Shown: piece after piece, positions 11,811 through 22,559 of the stretch | Position numbering within the stretch: position 1 is the first letter of the stretch | Layout: every line of letters starts with the position of its first letter | Origin: Pseudoscleropodium purum | Lineage: Eukaryota > Streptophyta > Bryopsida > Hypnales > Brachytheciaceae | Direction: 5' to 3' | NCBI GenBank assembly: GCA_963969395.1 | Contig: OZ017799.1 | Coordinates: forward strand, 2,544,501 to 2,608,500 | Length of the DNA: 64,000 nt | Made by a program: the position numbers and the translations under genes | The notes under the pieces: generated by a model | Database searches by the model: none | The model's input: the letters and a program-made list of their open reading frames with translations, nothing else | Told to the model about the DNA's origin: nothing

Positions 11811-12832
11811 CGGTTCCTGCGATGGGAATTGGGAGTTGTTCATTTTGCAAACTTCTTGTACCTTTCTATTCTCTTCGTTGTGTATCCCTCTCCAGCGCGA
11901 CAGGATTGTATGATGTGGAGTTAGGATAGTACGAGTTGGTTTGTAAGTGATTTCTCCCCTTGGTGTTTATTTTCCGATCCTAGGTGCATGTGAGTAGGTA
12001 CCGAAGAGTTGGGAGTGAACTTAGTTCCTCAGCACGTCTAGAGTTTGAGATTCCGGGTGAGAAAGCCGTTGTTAGGCTAGGCGGGTAGGGAGGGATTCCT
12101 TAGCTGCGCTAGAACTCCCGGGTGGGAAATCCGGTTGAGTGTCCGATCTCCTGTGAGGTCTCACCACCCGTATGGGTAACGGAAGAACTTTAGTTGATGT
12201 TGGAACGGACGGGTGCACTTGTAACCACCTGTCTTCGCACGGATCGAAAGTAGCATCAAGGTCGTTGTAGTACGAGAGGGTCGAGTGTGGGGTCTTTGTG
12301 TGACCTACGACCCGGATTGCTATCTGGGTTGTTGTGAAGGACCAAACCGGATTCGGATTAGCTTAGGAGTTTAGAAGGTAGGACAGTGGGTCTTCAGCCA
12401 CTATAAGTCACGGAAGGAGTGGTGGGCCTACCACTCTCAAAATTAAGCGGCGACCCCTCTGATGGTGAAACAGAGGCAAAACCAAACCGGATAGGATTAC
12501 GGGTACAGGATGACCATTCCGACCGGATTGGTCAGGACGGATTTCTAGGATCGGAAGTTGTGAGATCCTGGGATTTGGGTATTTGTACGGACCGGATAGT
12601 TAGTAGGACCGGAAGAAGGAGTAATCCGGTCTGTAGTTATCCGGTGTGGTGGTATTTCTGGTTCTAGATCTAGGACCGGAAAGTAAGATTGGCATACTGA
12701 CTGAGCTTAACTGCTTAATAGAGCTAGATACTTCACAGGATCTCGTGGGTTCGATCTTTAGAGTCACTTAGTTATACTCTAGAGCGATTTTTGTGAGTAT
12801 AATGGGGAATTGACCTGCCCTGTGCTGCGACA

Positions 12833-14712
12833 ACATACAAATACATACTCCAATTTTGTTCACAAGATGATGCCAAGCATGTAAATGATAGAACACGCAC
12901 AACAATTTTAAACAAGCTCCGGTCTCCAATCTTGTACCACCATTGGTGCGGAAGTAATTTGCCCACACGAATGTCGGGTGATTCTTCAGGGCTATAGGCT
13001 CCACTATGCTCTTCGTATTGCGTTAGTTCTAACAAGCAATCATCAAAAGTCACACTTGCCAGCTTCTCTCATATGTGAATAACATGGTACAATGCACAAA
13101 GTGCAAATCCGTCACCTTTCAAATATGGTACATCCCTCAGGAATGGATTCAAAAGTGTACTGGCATAGTGAAGATCGGTAAACATCATCACCCACCTTTC
13201 ATCAAAGGTGCTCTCCAGAATGTTATCCACCTTGTTAGATAAGGAAAAAGGTGGCTCTCTCAAACCATACACGTGTCTGCATAAGTTGTGCATTGTGAGC
13301 CATACCTTGCCCATCACTGGCTTTTTGCCATCAAACACATGCAAGGCCTTCAACACATCTTCGACCATGTACACATAATCTCGAGTTCTCTACATCGGTG
13401 CCAAAAGTCTACCTCTTCAATGGTGGTCATCATATATTCTCCATTGGTTTTGGTCTGTACACCGCTTTGCTCATTCCGTAGGCCCACTACATAATTCTTC
13501 ACACAGGGATGAGCAATCACTTTCAGCAGCACTAGTCTCAACTCCAACAATTGTTGTATCATGAGCAAATTAAAAACAAAGCAAGTTTTGTTGGGCATTA
13601 GAAGCTACTTGTTGGGATTGAATTGGTGAAAAGTGGCCATTGTCATATGATGCCCTTTGATGTATTTGCACAACCAATTTGTCTGAGCGATTAAATCTTT
13701 GAATAATTTTATTTTTGCCCAATCCTCCAACAATAGATCCAATGCGTGCGCTGCGCAGCCTTGCTTCAAGATGTACGGGTACATTATGGTAATATCGTCT
13801 AGTGCTCCAAGCATTGTTGATACAAACTTGAATTACATTTTCTGGTCCCACCTTTTCAATGAATACTTTCATCTGGTCAGCTATGTACGTCATGCTTTTT
13901 GTCTTGCCAGTCGTATCAATGGATCCGAGAAATACATCATTAGTGGGACATGACATCATGACATTCATGAGACGACGTTGATTAACATCATCCCAACCAT
14001 CACTGCATATACTCAACCCGTAGCTATTCACTGCAAAATTTGTTTTGACTTTGATCTCATTCTCAATTTGCAACCTCTTGGATTCAATCAATTGAGTCCT
14101 CAACGCATGGTAGGAAGGAGGAGAGTATTCAAATTGTGCTACTAAAGTTGTTTACACTACCTCGATGAATGCTGGATTTCTAGCCACATTGAATGGTACA
14201 TTTGCTTCATAAAAGAAACTAGCCCACTTCTCATCCAATTCTTTCTTCTTTGCAATATTCATGGCATCTTGCACGCGTTGTTGATGTAGAGGCCTACTTC
14301 TCGTAGAATTCGAACTGCCAAGACTATTGGATCTAGACATAGGTCCTTTCCTTCGACCCCCTCCCTCTCCAACCCCTTTCCATGTTACTTCATTTTGAGT
14401 GGATTGGCTTGAACTTGGTGTCGAAGGTCTTTTGGATGGACCACTAGGCATTGACTCTACATCTCACATTTGATCAGCACCCATCTGTTTTGGAACAAAG
14501 TTTGCACAATTCGCAAATATTTCTCGCACAGCTCGAGGTATGCGAGCACACACCACCTTCTCCGATCTTGTTCTATATCCTAAGTGCGAAAAAGCCCGCT
14601 CGTGTTTGTAATTGAATGTAGTGCCACAAAAGATGTAACTCACTTTAAGCCCACATTTTGAGAACTCGTACCATGGCTCCCACTTCTTTGTTTGTTTACA
14701 GTTTAGTGTCAT
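12833..14712 (-). pseudogene. hAT-superfamily transposase, main part (BED finger, DUF659, catalytic core)
   Basis: Read on the minus strand. About 14712-14466 is a BED zinc-finger-like segment with FCGTTFNYKHERA, a HLGY motif and a following Cys; the usual first Cys is not obvious. After a Ser/Pro/Arg linker, about 14103-13570 matches the DUF659-type core (SDGWDDVNQRRLMNVM, then ID..GKTKS, then VGPENVIQVC). About 13598-13069 includes the FW...HPN-type region and the GKVWLTMHNL and DERW.....LHYASTLLNPF motifs. The C-terminal CEQNWS motif ends at element B. Damage includes TGA 14466, TAA 14154 and TGA 13071 (from CGA, CAA, CGA) and frameshifts near 13590 and 13375. It catalysed hAT cut-and-paste transposition when intact. 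Confidence 0.85.
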
Positions 14713-14934
14713 TATGGGTCAAAGAGATAAAATTATTCTTTGAGGTCTTTTACAACTTGGTATCAATAGCAATAGTTAGCGATGGTTCTCCTCCTGAACT
14801 AATTTTAAGATCACCTCAATAGACAACCAAGGTAGTACTCTACCACATAAACTCTAACAAGAAGCTCAAAATGAAGTCTGAGTACAGAGGCTAGGGAGAA
14901 AACGTGTAGCTTGATCGAAGGCGTGTTGCTTTTA

Positions 14935-15340
14935 TACTTTCCTAAAGTTTGGGCGTGGACGATTAGGTATAGGCAAGGACACCAATACCTTGGGCGGGGA
15001 TTCATTCTCCTGGGCGGGGACTCAAGTTGTCCGAGTAGGGACTTACTCAGTTTGGGCGGAAACGTTGTGACATGTCCACGCCCCTACGAAAAGAGTTGGG
15101 TGTAGAAGTATTTTACACAAAAGTTTTACCCCTATTTTAGAATATGGGTGGGAACTTCTACGCATGAATCAATGCCCATACCCGTTAAGTCCACTCCCAG
15201 ACATGTTGAGTCCGTGTCCATATATTTTTGGTCCACACCTATACAACCAATTTTTGGTAGTGTTTGTGCCCATACCACTTGCGCCACCGATTGGATAAGT
15301 ACCCGCCCAGCACTATTCCCACCCATACTCCAAGTTAGCC
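14935..15340. repeat. Cluster 2 of the GGGCGYGGAC motif, changing orientation
   Basis: From 14935 to about 15065 the G-rich word is on the plus strand (GGGCGTGGAC, GGGCGGGGAT, GGGCGGGGAC, GGGCGGAAAC). From about 15075 to 15340 mainly its complement appears (CCACGCCCC, GCCCATACC, CCGCCCAGC). The switch near 15070 makes a loose inverted arrangement next to the 5' end of the hAT pseudogene. Confidence 0.55.
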
Positions 15341-15522
15341 CCGAAAATCTTGGACTTCACACTAGAGCTCGAAGTTCGGAGGGAGTATTTAGGGGGGTGT
15401 GGGCCCAACAGCCCATGGACATTGGGCTTCACTTTCCACATCCACTATGTTAGTTCTAACACCTTTTTTAGCTATTTGGAACTATAACGCCGAGTAATTG
15501 TAATTTATACGTTCATTGTGAT

Positions 15523-15840
15523 CAGGATTGACGAATCTCTACGTTCGCCTGAAAAAGGCGTCCGTAACCCGTACGTCTGTCCTCATGGACGCTAGCGGAC
15601 ACAGTGTCCCTCCCGCCGTCGGAAGGCGGATGGGCGGGGTGGATGGATGGGGCGGACGCCCAGATCATGCGGACCAGATCAGTCCACGTGTCGATCGGAC
15701 GGCCGTACTGGGGCGGACGGGTATCGGGGCGGATAGGGCGGACGGCGTCCGCGAATGTCAGTGGACGCTGCGGATACAGCGTCCGCATCCAGACGTCTGC
15801 GTCCGGAAGTCCCGGACGTCCAACCGTCCTGTCAACCTTG
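15523..15840. mobile_element. hAT-type MITE, copy 1
   Basis: The 318-bp GC-rich insert has ends CAGGATTGAC...GTCAACCTTG, which are inverted repeats of the CAGGGTTGAC family with one base changed in each. It is flanked by the 8-bp duplication ATTGTGAT (15515-15522 and 15841-15848). The interior is dominated by GGACG/CGTCC words in both orientations and could fold back on itself. An 8-bp duplication with CAGGG ends is diagnostic for the hAT superfamily. It lies directly before the RING-family copy 2 frame. Confidence 0.85.
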
Positions 15841-15848
15841 ATTGTGAT

Positions 15849-16873
15849 TTGAATTTGAAATACATGTCTACTTTTACAACAAATATTAACAAAGTTCCTT
15901 GCAAAATGTGGTCCTATGATAAAGGGAGGAGTTGTAATTTGAAGGTATCTAAAAAGCACTTGCACATTTTGCTTGATCTCAATAACCATGTTTTTGTAGG
16001 TTGGGAAAAGGAACCACAACCGTGGACTATGAAGACTTGTGAAAAATACATTGATTGGTGTCACATAGACAAAGTATTTCCACACTCTCAGTATAAAAAA
16101 CACTGTAAGTTCAAGAGCACCAACCTTCACTATTGCAAGGACCTACTATTCCTCGAAAGATGCATCCAAGTATATCAACAACTATATAACACCGCATTTG
16201 TACATAGAAATGAATCTAAGATTACAATGTTGCATATGGTGTATGTGGAGGAGAAGCTCTATGATACAATGGATTGGCATTCAATGAAGAGTAAAGGAGG
16301 AGTTATAGAGAGCATTGATATCCCCAAAGCATTGATGTATATGGGCAAAGGAGGGCTAACAAAGGCAAAAAGCAGTGACAAACCAATTGCAAATGCATGT
16401 ATAGAGTGGTTTGAGGATTTAGATGTTGCCCAAGTCAGGATGTACAAAGGAAGAAATGGACCAAAAACTCAAAATTCTAAGATCAGTTGAACTTGGTCGA
16501 TTTTCAGAAAATATTATTGAAATGAAAACATTGAACCTACTGCTTTTGGATTGAGAGAAGTAGGCAGTAATTGCACAATAGGTGGACCATCGTCAAATCC
16601 TCTAGATTCTATAATTGAACACCTCGCTGAACTTGATAGGTGGAAAGCTAATCAAGAATGTTGGAGCGTCCAATGATGAGTGAAGAAGTGCTACAAGCCT
16701 ATTCATCTTTACTAAAGATGATTGAAGACCAAGACGCTCAACTTCGTCAACAAAAAGAAATTCACAATATGTAGATAGAAAACCTAAAGAGAGAGTTTAG
16801 TATTAAAGAGAAGGGATACAAAAAGAAAATTGAAGACCTTGAGCATGCATTCTACCTAGCCCATTCAGGATGA
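15849..16873 (+). pseudogene. Degenerate coiled-coil/RING-family gene, copy 2
   Basis: The frame to 16490 contains a domain with VFVGWEK..PQPW, YIDWCHIDKVF and RCIQVYQQLY. It aligns with VFRGWEA..NPW, YIEWCYIDKAF and RYIEVY of the minus-strand copy at 21.5-21.8 kb. It continues with TGA at about 16488 and again near 16520 and ends in two TGA codons near 16674. A frame starting at ATG 16658 then encodes a helical, Gln/Glu/Lys-rich segment (one TAG, Gln-like, near 16772) to TGA 16871. No RING was found downstream, so the copy is incomplete. MITE 1 sits at its 5' edge. Function unknown. Confidence 0.5.
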
Positions 16874-17204
16874 CATTATTAGATTGATCATCTTTCCATG
16901 TTGTTAGGGAGGTAGTTAGACATACATAGGGGCATAAAGACATTGCATATTTGTATATAATATATAAAGTTGAAGAATGTTGATGACAAAATATATTGTT
17001 ATGTTGCCATATATGAACTTTGTGTCTTTTAGAGAGGTTTATTCACTTTATTTGTGATTTGATAAAATAAAAATTCAACAAGGTTCTTTCTAGATGAACA
17101 AAAAAATTCACCAAACATTTTGATAGAACTTTACATGCGTATTAACTCCAAAACTGGTTCATCTATAACTTCAACTAAAGGATTTCCAGATGTCAGGGTA
17201 TAGA

Positions 17205-17535
17205 CACTGGGACGTTTGGGCGCGGACTCAAGGATAAACCACGTACTTCAAGAGACTTCTCCATCTACAGATACTAGGGCACGGACATTGAAGTGACAGG
17301 GCGGGAACATAGAGAATTAGAGTTTAGGAGACTCCTAAAGTGTCTTCAAAGTCTTTTTGGTTTTGACGTTAGGACGCAAACATAGTGACACTAAGGCGCG
17401 AATGCCAGAACTCCAAGTCCTCTTCCATATTAACAAATGCCAAGGCGCGGACACTAGAACTCCAGGTCCTCTTCTACATTGACAAAAGCTAGGACGTGGA
17501 CGGAAGCTGGGGCACGGACATTGGGGTACGGACAC
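17205..17535 (+). repeat. Cluster 3 of the GGGCGYGGAC motif; first of a direct-repeat pair
   Basis: G-rich words recur (GGGCGCGGAC, GGGCACGGAC, GGGCGGGAAC, AGGCGCGGAC). Much of the sequence, including the spacers (CTTCAAGAGACTT, TTTTGGTTTTGACGTT-like), is matched at 18775-19060 in the same orientation with an offset of about 1583 bp. This is therefore a duplicated unit and not only a motif cluster. Confidence 0.6.
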
Positions 17536-17540
17536 TGTAA

Positions 17541-18024
17541 AACAGCTCATTGGGGGCTTGAGATTTGCAATGTTGCATTGGATCCTCCCTCAGGTTTCAT
17601 AGTGGAGATTGTTCTAAACTGCTAGCCTATACTTCATGAGTTGGAATTCAATGGTGGTTTCAATTCAGAGTTTGGGAGGGAGAAACTTGCACCGAATTTT
17701 CTCTCCATTTCAAACAAAATGTTTTTAGAGGTATTCTATAGCAAATTATTATTTCATTGCCAAGGATTGTTTTGTGGTGTTTTTTACACCTTTTGCTTAT
17801 TCTTAAAATTGTCCCCATGTTTCAAAATAAAATAAAAAAAGATTGAGAGTATACAATAAATTTTGGGTTTCACCCCAAAAAAGTAGCATTATCCCATTCC
17901 TTTGTTCAACAAAACACTTTAAATAATTCATGGAGGCATCTAAAACCATTCACTCTTCCATTTTGAGCCAAACTAGGATTAAATGATAAATAGAACATTA
18001 CCTTCATCATTTATTGTTTTACTT
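17541..18024. other. AT-rich spacer, no gene seen
   Basis: The frame at 17641-17835 shows no recognisable family and is surrounded by repeats, so it is not called as a gene. Confidence 0.45.
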
Positions 18025-18600
18025 TAGAGCTAAAGAATATTCATCAAATGCCTTTTTTGGTTTATTTCGGGGGGTAGGAAAAAAATAAGACTAAAAGAAA
18101 GTTCCTACAACCATTGATTTTTTTTCCACTTAAAAAGTATAGGTTACTTGTCAAATGCCTTAATACAATTCAATTAGAAAGTAGAAAAAAAAATATCATG
18201 AAAAGGAAGCCCTTTCACCATTGATTTTTATTTTTCACTTAAAAAGTATAGGTTACTTGTCAAATGCCTTGGTGCATTTGAATTAGGAAGTAGAAAAAAA
18301 AATATCATGAAAAGGAAGTCCCTTTCACCATCAAATTTATTTTTCACATTAAGGGTATAGGTTACTCTTCACATGCCTTGGTGCATTTGAATTAGGAAGT
18401 AGGAAAAAAATATCATGAAAAGGAAGTCCCTTTCACCATTGAATTTATTTTTCACATAAAGGGTATAGGTTATTCTTCAGGTGCCTTGGTGCATTTAAAT
18501 GAGGAAATAGAAAAAAAATATTGCAAGGAAAAACTCCCTTCCACCATTGATTTTTATTTTTCATTTAAAGATTATAAGTTCATCGACACATGCTTTGGTC
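18025..18600. repeat. 109-bp tandem repeat, about five units
   Basis: The landmark TATAGGTT recurs at 18138, 18247, 18356 and 18464, and as TATAAGTT at 18573, giving spacings of 109, 109, 108 and 109 bp. Each unit contains CAAATGCCTT or a close form, a GTAGAAAAAAA-type A-run, ATATCATGAAAAGGAAG and TTTCACC. A more diverged unit precedes 18110. The tight spacing shows a genuine tandem array. Confidence 0.85.
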
Positions 18601-18774
18601 CATTTAAAATTTTGAATAAGTGACATGTAATTTAAAGGATATAGGGTATAGAATTTAGGATATAAGATTTGGGATTCCAATGAATGGAATCAATTGATCA
18701 TTGGAAAAGTTGAGAAACTAGAGTTCAATTTGAGTTCTTGTACTCTGTAATACTTTGGTTTCTTGTGCTAGAAT

Positions 18775-19145
18775 GTACGGGCGTGGACTCTAGAGTGTAT
18801 GGGCACAAACTCAAGGACAAACCATGCACTTCAAGAGACTTCCCCATCTAAAGATGTTGGATGTGGACGTTCTAGTGTCGAGGCGGGAACAAAGGAAATC
18901 AGAGTTCATAAGACTCTTAGAGTGTCTCCAAAGTCTTTTAGGTTTTGACGTTGGGGCGTGGATATAGGAATGCTGGGGCATGGATGCAAAAACTCTAAAT
19001 TCTATTCTGGTTTGCTTACAAAATTTTTGTTGTTAGGGCGCAAACGTTGAGGCGTGGACTCTAGAACTACAAGTCTTTTTTTGGTGCCCTTTTAAAATTC
19101 CTAATGTGAGGGTGCGAACACTGGGGCGTGGGCGTTGGGCGTTGG
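18775..19145 (+). repeat. Cluster 4 of the GGGCGYGGAC motif; second of a direct-repeat pair
   Basis: It is homologous to 17205-17470 over several hundred bases, in direct orientation, and then adds further motif copies (GGGCGCAAACG, GGCGTGGAC, GGGGCGTGGGCG). The pair brackets the 109-bp array. Confidence 0.6.
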
Positions 19146-19811
19146 GAAACAAGTGATGGAAGGGGTTTCACAATATGAAAATCAAGTATTTTTTCCTTTT
19201 TCCCTTTATACTATCAACTCCATAGATTACTTTAAGTTTGTTTTAATTTTGAGTTCTATAGTGTCAAGAAATTCTTGAAATGGTGGTCAAATTTATTTGA
19301 AATTGCAGGCCATTGTTCAAAAGATTTATGTTTTCCAACCTTGAAAGCTAATATTTTCTAATCACTACAATCAAACTTGACGAAATTTTTTCGATATGAG
19401 CTAAGACAAGTGAGGTACCAAATCATACAATTAGATTCTAATAAATTTGTTTATATTGTAAACGCAACAAAAATGGCAATTTTGAGGAATTTTTGACAAG
19501 AAATTGACCTCATGACTTCATTCAAAGTTAGCGAAATGCAAAAATGGAGACTTGCACTTCATAAAAGAGAAATCACTAGTATATTTCATATTTGTTATAC
19601 ATTACAAATTTAGAAAAATCATGACTACAAGCCTTTCTAATGCTAGATACTTTTCTATAATATTCCATGTTTCAATGTAGTGCAAATGGAATTGCACTTA
19701 ATCGATATTCATAGGACTATTTGACGTGCCACTAGGTCCACCTTCATTGTCGTGTGTCCCGACTACCACATCTTCCTTGTCACCATAAAGCCTTCGTGCT
19801 CTGGATCGGGT
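19146..19811. other. AT-rich spacer, no gene seen
   Basis: No supported frame, RNA gene or array was found between the G-rich cluster and the next minus-strand pseudogene. Confidence 0.45.
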
Positions 19812-21840
19812 TCATCTTGCTGGCCCATCTTCTTCTAATAATTCCCTCATGAATTTTGATTGTTGCATTTCTTGAAGGGCTAGTTGAGTCCTCGGGTTGT
19901 GTTTGTCTATCAAAAAGTCAATGGCGTCATTTTTGAAGATTTCACGCCACTCTGATTCCAAAATATGCACTTCTTCTTGAGCAATAGACTCTTCATATAC
20001 ACCTTCTTCAACAATACGAACTCCGTCATCATCGGTGACACAAACACCATCCACATTTCATAACCACCCTCTTGGATGTTGTCCAAATCAAAATTCATTT
20101 TGATCTTTGCTCTAGTGGCCGTTGAAGCATTGGTAGAAGAAATTTCATTTTCCAGGATTGAAGTTGCCCTTGATGGGATCAAATGTTCACATACTCTAAC
20201 AACTTCAGTTGCATTGGTTTCCCAACCCTATATGTCAAAGAGTTCAAGCTTCTATAAAGAGTGGATCTTGTTACACCAACTCCAAATAAGGTCTACTCCC
20301 CACTTATTAGGATGTTTCGGTGCATTGGCCACATTGAATTACCAGCTTAGTGGTATATGGGGCAGTAGACTAAACAACTCATACAATCGCTCATGGAAAG
20401 GAGCCTTGCACATTGCACACCGCCTACGACATATCATCAAGTTGATCAAGCAGATTGGATGGTACAAATGATTACATGTGCCCAAGTGCATTCCACCTTC
20501 GGGGCCAAAAGGATTTAAACAAATGGGACATATAGTACCATCAATCACAAAGGTAGAAGGCTAGGGCCACAGTAAATCCGGATTGCAATCAAGATGTGTG
20601 GACCGGGCATTTTCAAAATCCCAATCATATTGAGACCAATCAATTGTGGTTCCATCGCTCGTAGTGGATTTTGTTGCCATGTTTTCCATATCGAAAAGGC
20701 TATTTACGTCGACCCAAGATGTTAAGCCAAAAAACCTTTCTTGATTGTGGAGCAAATAATTGTTGGCTACCTTCTTGAACTCTGCAGCTAGCTGATTGCT
20801 TCAGTCCATTGTAAATACGCATGCCAACTTCCACTGATAGTACTGTGTCGCCATTGCATCCAATTTAATTTGGAAATCTGCATTTTTGGAACACAAATCT
20901 CCAACTTCTTCATTGGGTGACCCCATGTTGTTCTCCTCTGCCAAGTTTTGAGTAGCAATTTGAAGAGCTCTACAAAGTTGTTGTATATTATATTCTTGCT
21001 TTGCAATCAAGTCACTCTTTTCTGCCAAATCATTGTGGATTTTGGTAGTATCTTCATACAACTGATTGATGAGTGTATTTTTTTCAATAAAAGTTATAGT
21101 CAAAGTAGTAATGGTCTCCACATCGGCACCAATATCTTCAATAGCTGCCACGCCATCTTCAACCATTGCCACATTGTATTTAGCTTCACGTGGCTCATTT
21201 TGTTGTGTCCTTTTTTTGGCCTGCAATTGTGTCCTATAACTTAGTGGACATGGCAGAATACAAGTTCCATCTGAGTCACTGTTTGTATCTGAGCTTGTGG
21301 TTTGGTAGTGATTAACCTACTCGACCATGGGTTTGATGGTGCCTAATCCGCCCTATGGATATTTTCACACATCCTTTAGAATAAATCCATCCATAGGCTG
21401 TGGAACTTTGATGTGGTCGCCAACAACTTTCAATATTAATCAATCTACCCGTTTCCCAAGCTTCAACTCAACATGCACACCTCTCAATATGAAAAGGTTG
21501 ATTTCATTTCATTTCATAGTGGGCTGGTCATACAAAACTTAGTACACCTCAATGTAACGATTCTTGAATGTTTCATCGCTGCAATACTTCAAGTTAGCTT
21601 TGTAAAAATGGCGATGGAAGTTGTGACGTTCTTCCGAAAAGGCCTTGTCGATGTAACACCATTCTATGTATTGAGCACAGTGATCAGTACTCCATGGATT
21701 TGGTATTGCCTCCCAACCTCGAAAGACAAGCTTGGTTGGATTTTGTAACATGTATAGTTGTTTGCATTGGATTTGATTTGGCCTTTGTCGTATCTTGTCT
21801 CATTGCTCTTTCCTCAATGATCTCGGTGTCAACATATTGA
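19812..21840 (-). pseudogene. Degenerate coiled-coil/RING-finger gene, copy 3
   Basis: The most recognisable copy. On the minus strand, about 21790-21539 holds the VFRGWEA/YIEWCYIDKAF/RYIEVY domain shared with copy 2. About 21226-20801 is a helical, Gln/Asn/Glu-rich coiled coil. About 20755-20561 is an acidic/aromatic linker (DWSQYDWDFENA). About 20548-20339 is a RING-type finger: C-P-I-C-L, then G-T-C-x-H-x-Y-H-x2-C, then C-A-M-C, followed by F...LYELFSLLPHIP. About 20182-19812 is an acidic tail. The segments lie in different frames with stops between them, so it is either intron-split or decayed. The RING suggests ubiquitin-ligase-like activity, which is inference; the N-terminal domain is not a family I know. 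Confidence 0.55.
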
Positions 21841-21954
21841 TGAAGATCGAAAAAAATCCTACATAAATGTAGTCGGCAGACCCTACATGTGCGCCTTTGC
21901 AACCAACTCATGAAAAAATGGAAGACCAGGGAGGTTGTGGGGCATCTTGTGATG

Positions 21955-22195
21955 GGAGGGGACGGTCTTATATACCCATGAGTGGTGCAAACGGTTGGGT
22001 TGGGGACGTTGTTGAATCTAGGTGGGGACATAAAAATTGGGCACAGACGTTGAAGGACCTGGGTGTCGATGTAAACTCGATAGGGCACAGACGTTGTCGT
22101 GTTTGGACGTGGATACGGTGCGTAGCCAGGAACTTGAAATTCAGGGCGGGGACATAGTCAAGCCAGGGCGAAAACGTTATTGACCTAGGCGGTGT
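21955..22195 (+). repeat. Cluster 5 of the GGGCGYGGAC motif
   Basis: Words such as GGGGACGTTG, GGTGGGGAC, GGGCACAGACGTTG, GGGCGGGGAC and GGGCGAAAACG recur on the plus strand just beyond the 5' end of RING-family copy 3. Several are followed by GTTG or GTTGA, as in other clusters. Confidence 0.55.
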
Positions 22196-22559
22196 CGCAT
22201 TGTGAATGCTTTTATTATATAAAAATGTATAATTATATATCAAGTCGGAGGGTTTTTTTAAAGTATTATGAAGCAATTGAAATTATATTCCTCCTAATAC
22301 TTTATTTTTTTTTACCTCTGTTAGACATTCATTTGATCATAGTTTTTTTAATTTTCATTTAAAAAGATATTTTGAAACTTACTTCATGTTAGAAGTTATT
22401 AAAATGAAAGGTGAAGTTTGTTTTACCTTTCTTTTAATTGATTTTAATTTCACATAGAGATGTGGATAGAATTATGAAGTAGAAAAGAATTAGACAATGG
22501 ATGAAATATGGTCCATGTGACTTGTTTGGAGAAATCCACTTGCTTGGGTAGAGGAGATG
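22196..22559. other. AT-rich spacer, no gene seen
   Basis: Contains T- and A-runs only. No gene or repeat unit was recognised. Confidence 0.45.

Larger units (their letters stand above)
9531..12832 (+). mobile_element. 3.3-kb TGT...ACA element, copy B
   Basis: It begins TGTCGCAGC and ends GCTGCGACA, is 3302 bp long and is flanked by ACATA at 9526-9530 and 12833-12837. It is nearly identical to copies A, C and D. Upstream of the first TATA box are several CCGGAT words, and the interior has a GGATCC/CCGGAT run at about 11681-11702. The host site is the 3' coding part of a hAT transposase gene, so this is a transposon nested inside a transposon. Confidence 0.9.

Noticed and set aside
12700..12790. 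A tRNA-like stretch with a GGGTTCGATC B-box-like word near the element's 3' end
   Set aside because: The T-stem does not pair well and no acceptor stem could be drawn, so neither a tRNA gene nor a SINE head is supported.
9531..12832. The 3.3-kb element as a standard cut-and-paste DNA transposon
   Set aside because: The terminal repeat is only 9 bp, there is no transposase with a DDE motif, and a 5-bp duplication with TG...CA ends is not usual for plant hAT, Mutator, CACTA or PIF families. A Ginger-like origin cannot be fully excluded.
15528..16490. A 320-codon frame running from the MITE into RING-family copy 2
   Set aside because: The first 104 codons are inside the MITE and the target duplication lies at the boundary; the fusion is accidental.
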